The position numbers and the translations under genes are program-made. Positions 26,248 to 39,300 of a stretch of 64,000 nucleotides of DNA are shown here, piece by piece. The stretch is taken from the NCBI GenBank assembly GCA_003833135.1, contig QZLH01000267.1:19784-83783 (forward strand). Direction: 5' to 3'. This DNA comes from Oehlia diaphana (taxonomy: Eukaryota > Glomeromycota > Glomeromycetes > Glomerales > Glomeraceae). A model generated the notes under the pieces. It did not search any database. It saw only the letters and a program-made list of their open reading frames with translations, and had not been told where the DNA came from. The first letter of the stretch is position 1. Each line of letters opens with the position of its first letter.

Positions 26248-29200
26248 ATGCCACTTTACGAAGAACCAGCAGCTACAACGCAATATACACAATATGCTAC
26301 GGATCCAGCTCTTGGTAGGTTTTCCAACTATGGTGAAAGTAGTTACGGGAACAAAATCAGGACACATTAAGTTTAGAGGAAGATACTTTATACTCTTATC
26401 TTTTATGACGTTTGAACTAAAAGCCCTGGGTAAAGCAATATAATGTGATGAATGCAATAATAAGGACTAATACGATTTGACCATTTTGATCTATTATTTA
26501 GCTCAAACAAATGGTGTAGAAGAAGATACAACTAATACTGAACCAACTTCACAAAAATCAGATTTGGAACGCTATTGGGAAATCGTTAAGGCCAACCCAG
26601 ATGTAATTAATTCATTGCATTGAAAGATTATATTTGATCAATTTGTTAATTTTTTAAAAATTTTTACGTTTTAGGATTTTGCATCATGGGAATATTTGAT
26701 TAGAGTTGCCGAGAGTGCAGAAGGTGGTCTAACACCAAAATCGCCACCAGAGAATATTACTAGTATGCGTGAAGTATTTGATCAATTTTTGGCCAAATTT
26801 CCTTTATGTTTTGGCTATTGGAAGAAATATGCAGATTTTGAACTTACTATCCAAGGTCCAACTGAAGCCGAAAAGGTGAATTTGAAGTCATTTCTTAAAC
26901 CTATGTACGTTTGATTTAGTAGATAATTTACAATAAAAAATTTAAATAGATTTATGAACGTGGTGTCGTTGCTATAGCAAATTCGGTTGACCTTTGGACG
27001 CAGTATTGTGGATTTAAAATTGAACATTATTCTGATGATTTAGAAGCCATAAGAGGGTAGGTTCATGCTTTATTCTGATAATTCAATAGTTTTGTTATTT
27101 TGTACTGCCGTTTTGCATTCTTTATTGGTTTGTTATATATTACTTTATGTTTCAAAAAGTATGGCAGAGATATCTCACTTTAATCCAGTCAGGATAACAG
27201 TAAAGACGAAGTGAATTTATTATTTGACATTACTTTTGTTGTTTGTATTTTATGATATTTTGTTATCAGCAATTTTTATTTGGTTGAATAACAGCATTAA
27301 GATGAATGAGGAATCGTAAAGGTGTTAGAAATTTGCCAGATGATGACTCAAAGACATCCGACGAAGAATTTATACCCATTATAATCATAATATTACAGGA
27401 TCTGGTCTAATTGTAATCTAAGTTTTAGCTTTGAGTTTTAGTCACTTTATTTTTGATAAATACATGTTTTCCTTTATTATGAGTTATTATAAGGTATCAA
27501 CAACTAAATACATAATTTATATTCATTTATTTAATAGTTTATTTGAACGTGGTGCTGCTAATGTAGGATTGGATTTCCTTTCCCATTTATTTTGGGATAA
27601 ATATGTTGAATTTGAGAAATCTGTTCAAGATTACGTTCGTGTTATGAAAGTACTGGATAGGATCATTCGTATTCCTATTCATCAGTACGCTAGGTTTTTT
27701 GAAGAGTAAGTGAATTTTTTTTTTATTATTTTATTATGTATGTTCTTCATCATTTCTACAAAATGGTATTTTTCTTCAAAAAGTTTCAATAACTTGCTCA
27801 GTACACGGCCAATTGCTGAACTATTAACCTCCGAACAATATAAAAAATATGAAGAGGAGGTAAAAGCAACACCACCTACTCCAACTGAAGGAACGGAAGG
27901 TGAACAACCACTTCCTCCTACAGAAAAGGTCGGCATATAACTTAATATTAAATTTTGGGTGGAATTTGGCAATTTTTAATATCTAGAGTGTTTTACATTC
28001 ATTTAGACAGAGGAACAAATCCAGAACGAGATTCGAACACGCGTATATAATCTCTACGTGGATAGTTATACTAAGACACATAATGAAGTTAATAAGCGTT
28101 GGGTGTTTGAGCAAGAGGTATACTTATTTTTAATAAATCTTCTTGTCATATAGAATATACAGTAACATTTTTTTTTTTAATAATAAATTTTCATTAGATT
28201 AAAAGACCGTACTTTCATGTTAAGGAAATGGACATTCCTCAGCTAACCAATTGGAGAAGGTATCTTGACTTTGAAGAAAGTGAGGGCGATGATACAAGAA
28301 TTCAAGTGTTATATGAACGATGTTTAGTTGCTTGCGTAAGTTTATATTATTATCTAAAGTATTTACTATTCTGAATGTTTAATCACGCCGTTCTCATTCT
28401 TAGGCATTATATGAAGAATTTTGGCAAAGATATGCACATTGGATGATTTCCAAGAATAGGTGCGATGATGCGCGAAATATATATATTCGAGCTATTTCCG
28501 TCTTTATACCAATCAGGTAGTTTTTATTTATTTATTTATTTATTAATGATATTTATGATAATGAAATTATTTATCGACGCTTTTATTGTATTTTCAAGCC
28601 GCCCAAGTATTCGATTGTCATTTTCTTGTCTTGAAGAACAACAAGGCAATATTGAGGAAGCTAGAGACATATATAAAAATATAATGGAATCATGTGCGGA
28701 TTAAATAAAATTTTGTCTTTATTTATTTAATGCCTTTACATTATTTTTAACAGACTTTCGAATTTGATTTATTAGCTCCTGGCCACGTAGAAACGATAAT
28801 GAAATATACACATTTTGAGCGTCGTCGAAATCCTGATGATTTATCCAAAGCCTTAAATATTCTAACATCAGCTCTTGAGAGCGACACATTGGATGAGAAA
28901 TCAAAATCTTATATCATAGTACAATATTCAAAGATGATATGGCATGTAAGTTAATTTATTTTCATTTTGTATAGTATCTTTGTGTAAATAAATAAATCAT
29001 TTTTTTTCCTTCATTTAAAGCACAAAGGTTCAGTAGAAGATGCACGTCAAATCTTCCAGCAAAATGCGACGAAATGTTTGGATAGCAAATATTTTTGGTG
29101 GAATTGGTTCAAGTTTGAGCTATCTCAAAATGGTATGTAGTTGTAATATTATAAAAAGTATTTTAATAGGCTAATATTTGATCGTTGATATTTATTATTC

Positions 29201-29822
29201 TAGATTCTGAGGTCGAAACATACGTTAAAAACGTGGTTGAAATGATTCGCAATGTCACTACTTTGTCAGCCGAAACAATACGAGATATTCAAAATAGTTA
29301 CCTTGAGTTTCTTATGGAGCGTGGATCTACAATTTCTTTATATAACAAGATTGATGCAGAGACACATGGTCCTATTGCTATTCGGGCTGTAGCTGACTCA
29401 AAAAAACGTAGTGTGGAAGAAGAAGATGATAAACCTTCTAAGCAGTTACGTATTGATGGAGAGGTTGATCCTACAGCGGTTGAATCTGGCGCAGTATCAC
29501 CAGTAGTTTCCCCGGCTGCTTCGTATGCTCAACCGCCCTATTACCCGCAAGGTCCATGGAGCACACAAGGATATACGAATTACCCAGCTGTAAGCGCTGC
29601 TTCTGCTGCTAACGCTCAGCAGGTAGATTATTGGTTTTTTAACTTTTCATCATTTATTAATAACGGTAATTAATATACTATAAATTAATTTAGACAAGTT
29701 ATCAATATCCGTATCAATATTCCCCATCGACCGCTGGTGCTGCCACTGCCACTTCCGCTACTCCAACTCAAGTTCCATCGGGCACGTGGGATTATAATCA
29801 ACCAAGCGCAACAGGATATTAA
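26248..29822 (+). CDS. PRP39: Pre-mRNA-processing factor 39 (PRP39, HAT-repeat protein)
   Basis: U1 snRNP-associated splicing factor acting in 5' splice-site recognition. Built of HAT repeats. Recognised blocks are [67 protein letters not shown], then after a ~480-nt intron (27056-27537) [83 protein letters not shown], and later [15 protein letters not shown] and [13 protein letters not shown]. The start at 26248 opens a short exon joined in phase to AQTNGVEED. The C-terminus is a Pro/Tyr/Ala/Ser-rich disordered tail ending [13 protein letters not shown], longer than in yeast and like that of many filamentous fungi. About fourteen exons. Confidence 0.93.
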
Positions 29823-30828
29823 TTCCGAAAAGAGACAACCTTTCCCGTTTTATGTTGCTTGTTTTGTGTTTTTTTCATTTATTTCTATGCTGATAAAATA
29901 ACAAAAATTTCGAGACGTTTAATCTAGGGAAATTGGTGCCATCATTATGTACTACTGGTGGGACGAAAAGTTATCTTTTGTGTTATTTTAATTTTTTTGC
30001 TCGTTTTGTGTAATTTTCCGTCACGATTTGGTATGCTTCGTTATTATTGGACTTTTTCACGATGGTGCATTTAGCAGCACAACAGCAGACATTTGGTAAT
30101 CGTAGGATTAGCTTTCAACCAAGGCTAGTCAATATCGGATGACAATGAATGGAACTAAGTTTATGAATGTTGTTTCGAATGGTATTCTTTCTTGTTCCAT
30201 TTTTGTTGATCTGACAGGGGTATAGTATGTTCAAATTTCTGTTAATATTTGAAAATTTTTTTTTTTTTTTGCTGCTTTTATTAGTACTTCATTTATTTGT
30301 TCTCCCTCCTCTTACAAATAACATTTCTGTTCGGTTTTTTTTTTGCTTTTTTTTATGTAACTTTACAAATACCCGTTATCGTGAATGTTGTGACTAATTT
30401 AAACGACTATAATTAAAAACGAATCAGAAAATCCATTAATTTACTGAAACTTTTTTAGCATACTTATTTTCTATCTGTAATCTTTTTTAATTTTTAATTA
30501 TAAAATAACATGCTCCTTAGTGAACACATTCATTATTATATAATAAATTTTATGAGCAACTTTGTCATGTGATTCACTTAAGAACAAATTTTTTATATCG
30601 TTGATTAAAAAGTGACGTAATCTAATCTTAGACATACTGACATACTTTCCCGAACTAAGAAAGTATAATTTATTATATCATATCAATTATATCATTATTA
30701 TTAGTATCGAGAAAATTTTAAGAATTCATGTCATAATGATACAATTTTTACGAATATTGCAATTAGATGCCGAAATTATTTAAAAACGACGAAAGCTGAA
30801 GTAACTTTTGTCACAAAAATTCTCAAAA
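29823..30828. other. 3' flank of PRP39 and 5' flank of the SDR gene
   Basis: 1 kb without a coding signal. The first ~550 bp is U-rich in the transcript sense, with T tracts at 30254-30272 and 30336-30355, and probably holds a long 3' UTR. The last ~250 bp is AT-rich promoter or leader of the dehydrogenase gene. No repeats or RNA genes recognised. Confidence 0.5.
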
Positions 30829-31961
30829 ATGTGTTCGCAACAAGAGACACCTAAAAATATTAATGAAGCTACAAGTATCCCGAAACAGGGAACCCAGACT
30901 CAACCTGGAGTCACGCATGAAATGAAACCTTTTCCTGTGGTTCATCACTTACCACAGGGGGAGGATGATCATTTGGAAGAATATCAACCTGCTAATAAAT
31001 TGAAAAACAAGATTGCATTGATTACTGGAGGAGACAGCGGTATCGGACGTTCGGTTGCTTGTTTGTTCGCTTTGGAAGGAGCTTCCGGAATTGCGATTAC
31101 TTACCTTCCTCGTGAAGAAAAGGATGCGCATGAAACAAAAGAAAGAATCGAAAAACAATCGAAAACCGAAGTTTTGTTAATAAGTAAGGATGTTGGATAC
31201 GAAGAAAACGCAATTGATATCATCAACCAAGTTGTTAAGAAGTGGGGAAGAATTGATATTCTGGTGAACAACGCTTCTGAACAGGTATATCTGATTTATA
31301 ATATTTAATATTATGGTGCCAACTTTTATTTATAATAATGTTTTTCATAATATAGCATTTGACAAGTCGTATTGAGGATTTATCTTCTGAACAATTGGAA
31401 CGAACTTTTAGAACAAACATTTTTGGCATGATTTATCTTGCGAAACACGCAGTTCCACATATGAAAAAAGGTAGTACAATTATCAATACGACTTCTGTCA
31501 CCGCGTACAAAGGATATGCAACTTTGCTTGATTATTCCTCGACCAAAGTAAGATATTACTGGTTTATTTTTTTAAAATTGTGATATATCATTTCTCAAAA
31601 TATCTTTGGTAAATAGGGAGCAATTGTCTCCTTCACCAGATCTCTTTCTCAGCATTTGACCGAACGCGGAATTAGAGTCAATGCCGTAGCACCCGGACCA
31701 ATTTGGACTCCGCTTATTGTTGCCTCTTTTCCAACTGAAGCAATGGAAAAATTTGGAAAAGAAACTCCCTTGGGAAGACCTGGACAGCCATCTGAAGGTA
31801 AATTTTATAAATTTTTTGGGTAATATTATTTATTATAAAATAATAATATATATGTACACAATGTAGTTGCGACAAGTTATGTTTTCCTTGCTAGCAGTGA
31901 TTCAAGCTATATCACCGGACAAGTCCTTCATCCAAATGGAGGAACAATTGTCAACTCTTAA
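30829..31961 (+). CDS. Short-chain dehydrogenase/reductase (YghA/YhdF-like)
   Basis: NAD(P)-dependent oxidoreductase of the classical SDR superfamily; substrate unknown. It has a hydrophilic N-terminal extension of ~60 residues with Met-Lys-Pro-Phe-Pro and LEEYQPANKLKNK, as in the bacterial/fungal YghA-like group. Then the Rossmann motif ITGGDSGIGRSVA, the NNASEQ motif, the active-site Ser in NTTSVTAYKG, and the YSSTK catalytic Tyr/Lys split from GAIVSFTRSL by an intron. After that come RGIRVNAVAPGPIWTPLI and SYITGQVLHPNGGTIV at the C-terminus. Four exons. The ATG at 30829 is chosen; a reading from 30808 would need TTG. Members of this group are often stress-linked, but nothing here fixes the substrate. 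Confidence 0.9.
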
Positions 31962-33344
31962 CTTTCTCGGTGTCTGATATAATCGTTTCACAAAGTATTG
32001 TGTAGTACGAAATATAATAATAAATAAAAATGATTTTTGACATTATTTTTTTTAAAGACTTTGAATTTCATCTTTAAACATATCTCGCATTGTTACAAAA
32101 AAAAAAAATATTTTCGCGTATATTCGTATATTCCTAACGTTCCAAAAATTGATTAAAAACGTTTTAAAACAACAAAAAACTGATTTAAGTTAATGTAATA
32201 AGGAATTGAGTCGACGCCAAAAATCATTGTTCTATTAATTGGACCAAAATCGACTAACAAGCAGTAATCGATTAAAATTCGATTAAGTACACTCGATCAA
32301 ATAAAATCGATCGAACAATTAATCGATTAGTACTTTATAGTAAATTAACTATTATGACGAAAAAATGACTATTGATAAAGATGGTATAATTGTGGCTGTA
32401 ATATCACTAGCCAAACATTTTGATGTGTGTAAAGATTCAGTGGAACTATTTGCACATTTTGGAGGCATGTTAACGTTAAAAGAGTTTAACACTACAGGTA
32501 GAGGAGTACTATTTTAAGGTTTGTTTAACCAATATCATTTAATATTTTAATCGATTATATTTAGTTAAGTATTATGATCGATTATAGTACTCGATACGCA
32601 TTAGTCGAGTCACTTGACTCAATCGATTTTAATTTGATCGACTCAATTGATGTATTATATATCAGTTATTCATACGATATTTGATAATGGATAACTGACA
32701 TCAAAAAGCTTCAATTTTCAGATTTAAGGCAGGCATTAAAAAATCACGTAAGATACTTGAAATTTTTGACATATCCAGAATTTGTCCAGAATTTATCCAG
32801 AATATGTCCAGTATAAAATTTTGGACAAATTCTGGACAGATAAACCTGGACAAATTCCGGACATAGTTAATATTTTCTGTATATTTCCCTCCAATTAAAA
32901 ATTGTAGTTAATCTGTTGCTTTGAAAAAATTAATACTGTTTGATCGAAATTCATGTAAACGAATAACAACTTCTTACATTGTTAATACAAAAAAAAATTT
33001 CATGTTTATAAACAATTAGTAAGTATATTATAATAATACAAAACAAAAGAAAAAATTTTCTTTGCAGGGAAGAACGCTATGTATACTACATGCACAAAAA
33101 AAAACCGGTTTTTTTTGCTTAAAATGATATATATATGAAAGTAATATGTATAAGTAATATATATGTAATATATATTATTATTATTATTTTCATTTGGAAA
33201 AAAAGAAAGAAAAAAATATTATAAATCTACTTTGCCAGAAATGAAATGAAATGAAATGAAATAAATAAATAAAAAAACCAATCTTTATACTACCCATAAT
33301 ACTTAATAAAAAAATACATTAAACTCTAATGTGCTGCATACGAT
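31962..33344. other. Intergenic region with CGATTA-rich and GTCCAG-rich repeat remnants
   Basis: The region 32205-32345 contains gaattgagtcgacgcc and many ATCGATTA-type words. 32540-32650 contains related words in the opposite orientation (tcgatacgcattagtcgagt, caatcgattttaatttgatc), suggesting a decayed palindromic element around 32205-32650. The interior has a 45-codon frame from about 32364 that I do not recognise. 32770-32875 contains direct and inverted copies of ccagaatttgtccag. 33110-33300 is T/A-rich low complexity. No gene supported. Confidence 0.5.
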
Positions 33345-36300
33345 TTATGATTTCCCAATTTCATCTTTTGAACTAAATTTACCATTTACTTCCTTTTCTT
33401 GTTGAACAAATACACTAAAATCATCTTTTATTAGTTCCTGTTCATATACCACACTTTTCCTTTGTGAGTTTAATTCGTCCATATCATCAGTTAAAACACA
33501 TTGAAGTGAACTTATGGGACTTCGTTTTTGGTTCAATTCATTATTTATGAATAAGTTATCATGTTGTTCTACAGTAAAATCTTTTTTTGTTGTTATATTA
33601 TCATTTGATGCACTTTCTTTTCGACGAACAACTTTTCCTGGTTGTAACGGTTTGTCCAATGTTGACTTATATTCAATGTAATTATCTATGCTGTCAATTA
33701 AATGTTCATTAACTGTATTAAACATATTAATCTGTTGTGGTAATGTTTCAAAGTCTGAATCAAAATCTATAAGATTCACCGAATATCTAGATTTATCTAG
33801 GAATCTTTCATTTAGTTTTATTGCTGGCATAGGAACAACAGTATTCGTATCATTCAAGTTTCGCAGTGTTTCATTAACTTGTTCTGTTCGATCTTTACTT
33901 TTCACAAATTCTGCATTTTCCAATACTTCAGCAAAATCCTGTTCATTTTTCAGAGATCCTATTATAGATATATTTTCCGATATTTCAGTAACATTTTGTT
34001 CGTTTTTCACAGGTTCTACTGTAGATGTATTCTCTGATACTATAAAAACATTCTCTTCATCTTTTACAGATTCCACTATAGATGCATTTTCCGAAATTTT
34101 GGTAACGTTCTGATCTTCGTCTGATACTACAATAACATTCTCTTCATTTTTTATAGATTCCACTATAGATGCATTTTCCGAAATTTCGGTAAAGTTTTGT
34201 TCTTCGTTTTTCACAGGTTCTACTGTAGATGTATTCTCTGATACTACAATAACATTCTCTTCATTTTTTACGGATTCCACATTTTCCGATATTTCGGTAA
34301 CGTTCTGTTCTTCATTTTTCACAGGTACTATAGATGCATCATCAGATACTACGGTAACATGTTCTTCGTTTTTCGAAGATTCTACTATATTTGCATTATC
34401 TGATACTTCAGTAATATTCAATTCTTCAGTTTTCACGGATTCCATTATAGATGCATTTTCTGATACTTCACTAACATTCGTTAAAACAGATTCACAATTA
34501 TTTTCTTCGAAAATGTTATCTGAATACTTGTGTATTTTATTTTCTGATTCTTGTAATGATAGTTCTAATTCACCTTCCGGATCCTCTGTTACATCTGTTA
34601 ATGTTGAATCTCTGTTACCAATATCTTCGATATCAATATATTTGTGTTGTTCTAAAACTATTGAATGTTTAGATAATGATAATGATGATTCTAAAGAATC
34701 TTGTAAATTTTTTTGTAAATTTTCACTTCCTTCTGTAATATCTCTATCTGATCCCTCCCATGAAAGTCTTTCAAATTCGTTAGCTAAATTATTTAAATCA
34801 TCATAATTAGGTTCATGTATTGGTTCATTTTCTGAAACGATTATATCTGAAGAAGCTTCAAATGAAGCATCATCATCCGTTACTATAGTGTTTTCTTGAG
34901 TTTGGCGATCTTCATTCTCTCCATCAGGTTCACTAGTTTCAATATCTGGATCTAAAAGATCATCGTGATATTCAATTTCGGAGGCGTCTTCATTCTCTTC
35001 TTCAATATTAAAGAACCAATGATATTGAAGAATTAAACTCTTGATGATACTACTATGATGACCTATATTACTCATGGATTTTACAAAATCTCTTGATTTA
35101 AGTAAATTGGGTCCAAACACAATAGCCAAGTTTCTAGCGTACATATGATTGGTTTCTTCATAATCTGTAACTCTATATTATTAGAAAATAAATATATGTG
35201 AATAAATAAATATATATATTCATCAACAAACATTTAAACGAAAAATAGATATATGCGTGTGACTTTACCTTTCTAGATGTTCGATTAATCTTTTTAATAA
35301 TTCAAAATTTGGTTTTGGGAGTCTATACAAAAGGTCTTTAATAGCATAGAGCTTATCATCTTGATCTTGAAGATCTTAAAAAAATAAATAAATAATAAAT
35401 AAATATATATAATAAAAAGCGTAATTAATAATTTAAATCATTTGCGAAATTATTTTTTTTTTTGTTTATACCATTTGCTTCAATGAATTCATCATATAGT
35501 TCAAATGTCATTAAAGGTTCTGGAAGATCACGGAAGAAACGCTTTAGAGCACCTGCTACAATATTAATATCTCTGTATTCCTCACTACTCAAATCGACAG
35601 CATCAGCGTCTAATTATAAAATATAAAATAGAATATATTATATAAATATATACACATAAACATATAAATTATATATACATACTTTTATTAAAAGCTGTTA
35701 TGAGTTTATTAACAGCTTTATCGGCTCCGGGAACACGATAAATACCAACTTCTCTAAGACCTAAAAATTAAATCTATTCCTTCAGTACAAAAAGGGGGAA
35801 GAAAAAACCTGATATCATATATTTTTTTATAAGCTAGCTTGCCTCTATTTTCAATCTCAATTATGCATTTTTCAACAAAAACTGGAATCTTTCCATCAGG
35901 CATCAATGTACTTAAGTCTTTACCGTATACTACACAAAACATAAATTTAATAAATCAGGAATTAGGAATTGACAGTTTAAATATAAACTAGGAAACGGAC
36001 GTTTTAAGTCCGGAGATATATATATCGGAAAAAAAAGATTGTATGACGTCACGTGAGGGACAGAAACTCACGAGATCCATCATTTTTCATAATGTGATGT
36101 GTAGTCCTCCGGACAATTATTATAAACTTACCAGAATTTCGTATTTTAGGTTCATCAGGAACTTCCTCTTCTTTAGGTAAGATGTTAAATTCTTTATCCA
36201 ATATAGTACTACGTTTCTGTGCCCCTTCTTTGGCTGCATCGTTAATAACTCGTATCCAGTCGTTCATATTATCATTATCAAGAGCTTGAAACATATATCG

Positions 36301-39300
36301 ACCTCCTTCTTCGGTCACAATTCGAAAAACAAAATCGAGTGATAAACCAAAATCTGATGCCTCGCACGTGACAGAATTAATTAAATTAATAACTAGTGCT
36401 GGTTTGGAAGATGTGTAATGAGATTGTCCAGATGAATACTTTATATTCGTAAAGTTTCCAGAACTGTGTGATTGCCAAGGACTCCCAAAAATAGACAAAG
36501 GTCTTGCTACTTGTTTGATAAAACTTTCGACCCTAGATTTATTACGTGGTCTCTGATGTTTCTTATGTATCTCTTTAGTTAAACGATCTCTTTCTTTCTG
36601 ATCGCGTTTTACCTTTTCTTGTTGCTCAGCGACAAGTTTATTAAAAGGTTTTTGATATTTAAATTTTGATTGTGCACTCGCGATACGAATTGCGCTATTT
36701 TCCTTAATAGCAATATCTTTAATATAACGTAGGTCTGACTTGGAATTACTATCATGTGAACTTGCATTCATTAAATGTTGAACATCAACAGGAGGGTTCA
36801 TTCCTTGAGAAAGTTCCGTTAATTCATGTTGCAATCGAACAAATATTTGTGTAAGATTATATACGTAACGACGTTTATCGTAATTAATTAATTTTTCTGA
36901 TTCAAAAGATATATCAGGAACATTACAACATATTTCCAACATTCTTTCAAATAACCATCCAACGCATGGTACTAAAGCGAAATTAGGGTGTAAATCTTCG
37001 ATAGGTTTAGATAATTCATTGTGAAGTAAACTATCAAGGGAATCCAAACCACTACTTCGACTTTGTGCTACATCATTCCAAGCTCTTGTGAAATATCTAC
37101 TTTCTGGGCTAATTAAACCACTAACAATTGAACTCTCAATAAAAGATGGTACTCCTCTTTTAGATTCAGAATCTTTAGGGGATTCATCTTTTGGATAAAT
37201 ATCTAATTTAGCCATTCTCCTTCTACTTAACAATATCATATCAACCAATTTATTTATTCGATTCACTCGTTTATCACATTCAATAGATGGTGATGTAATT
37301 TCTTGAATTATCCAGTTACGTATAATGTTATGCATGCGACACAAGGCTTTGATTGATCGAGGGAGTGAACAGAGAACATTTTCTTTAGAATTGCTAATTC
37401 GTTCCGTACGTTGCAAAGTTATAAATATGTCAGTAATAAAAATTTCATCATCTGAATTTGAAGAATGTTTTTTCGGATACCATCCAAGGATATCGGAAGA
37501 CTGAGTTTCAAGAATCTCATAAGCCAAAATCCAATCTTGTGGTGTCACCGCCTCAAACAATTTAAGAACCATTAAATCAATATTATCCAAAAGGTCACAA
37601 GCTTCATTATTATCTATAAAATGAATAGCTATATTATCATTATCTATGATTTGTTTATTATTATTGTCTGAAGATGATAGTTGATATGAATCATTTAAAA
37701 CTTTATCAACAAGGCCAGCCATCTTTTCATTTTGAAAATCGTGAGCTGGTTTAAGACTCTTTTCTAAAGCTGAATGTTTTAAAGAATTTAAAGAATCTTT
37801 AACTTCTTTAACCAATATTATTAGAGATTCTTCCTTAACAATTTTAGACCAACTTTCCACTTCAATTTTGGCTTCCTCAACAAAATGCATTAATCGATTT
37901 TTTAAAGTCAAATCATCCAAGAAATCATAAAAGAATTGTGCAATCCAATAATGAAATACTTTTAAAACCTTTTTTTGAATTGTACCAATCGCATAATTTG
38001 TATCACAATCTTTTTGAGATTCAACATCCTTCTTTGCACTAATGAAACGTTTTCGTAAAATATCAAGAAGTAAAATGGGACTACAAAAACTACGGTATGT
38101 ACTAAAAAAAGTTGCTAAATATTCTTCAGAATTAATTCCGAGTTGTCCCTGTTTTCCAACAGTTAAAGGTGGTTCACCATTGTCATCAACAACACTTGTG
38201 CTATAAGAAGCGACACCATTAACTAAAACATCAACTAAACGTTCCAAAGTTCCAGCTTTAACAACAACCATTAAAGCCTCATGATGATCAATATTATAAA
38301 TACTCGTACGTGGTGAATTTTGTTGTGTAAGAGCAACAAGACCATGAATCGAATTACGTTTAGAACTTGTTCCAGAAGAATTTTCAACAAGACTTGCAGG
38401 ACGAGATCCAGTAGCATCTCTAACAGATTTGAAGACTAATTCACCATCTTTTACAAACATTAACATTTCACCAACACCAGCGATATCTTTCATACATTTT
38501 AATAAAAAGGCATAACCTCCACGATTTTGAACAAGCCCCCCTAACCAATTTCTTGTAACAAGATCCAACCCAGTATTCCATGTAGTAGATGTCAAAGGAC
38601 CTATTTTAGCTGGTGGAAAAGACAAAGTTCTCTTTCTAACACCACGTTGTACTGAAAGGTGACTTGGAGAAATAGGTTTATTCTTAGAACTTGAAGTCGG
38701 AAGTGATTCTAAATTAAGAGGCGTAGGTGTGGGACGTCCAGAAGATGATATTGTAGGATTATTATCCCCAATATTTAATGAAGAATTAGATGCTCTCTTA
38801 CCTAAAGCTCCACTTGCACTTAAGAAAGCATTTTTTTCAAATAAACGATTTGTTGGTATAACTTCTGTAAATACTAAGGGGACATATGCAGAATAAGGTT
38901 TTCGTTGACGAGCATGATGTTCCAAATATTGACCATGAAGACGTGGTTCACAAATTAAAGAAGATTCAAATAATTGCCAAGTATCAAGAGCTGATGAAGC
39001 GGGAACAGAATTAAATTGATGGAAAAATTTTTGTAAAGGAGAAGAAGGTGAAAAAGGGCAAATATCTTCACAGAGTTCATTAAAATTTATAAGTTGTTGA
39101 CATTGAGCAAGAGATTCATTAAGAGTATCATACATCTTCCAATATTTTTCAAAATTTACAACACCTCCTGAAATACTATTATTCCTTGAACCGGGACGTG
39201 TATCATTAACAGAACGATCAATTACAGATGGAATATTTGAATTTAATCGTTCCATAGTAAGAGTGATGAAACCAAAATATGGAATAGGTTTTGTCATGCT

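Noticed and set aside
32364..32516. Short plus-strand frame beginning MTIDKDGIIVAVISLAKHFD
   Set aside because: Only ~45 codons inside a repeat remnant, no recognised domain and no neighbouring exons.
33688..34806. Plus-strand 141- and 97-codon ORFs
   Set aside because: They are the antisense of the tandem-repeat tail; repetition comes from the real minus-strand gene.
36049..36131. Extension of the large Bem2-like exon to the stop at 36049
   Set aside because: A strong donor (G/GTAAGTTT) at 36131 and an in-phase join to the RhoGAP start at 35929 show that this is intron sequence.
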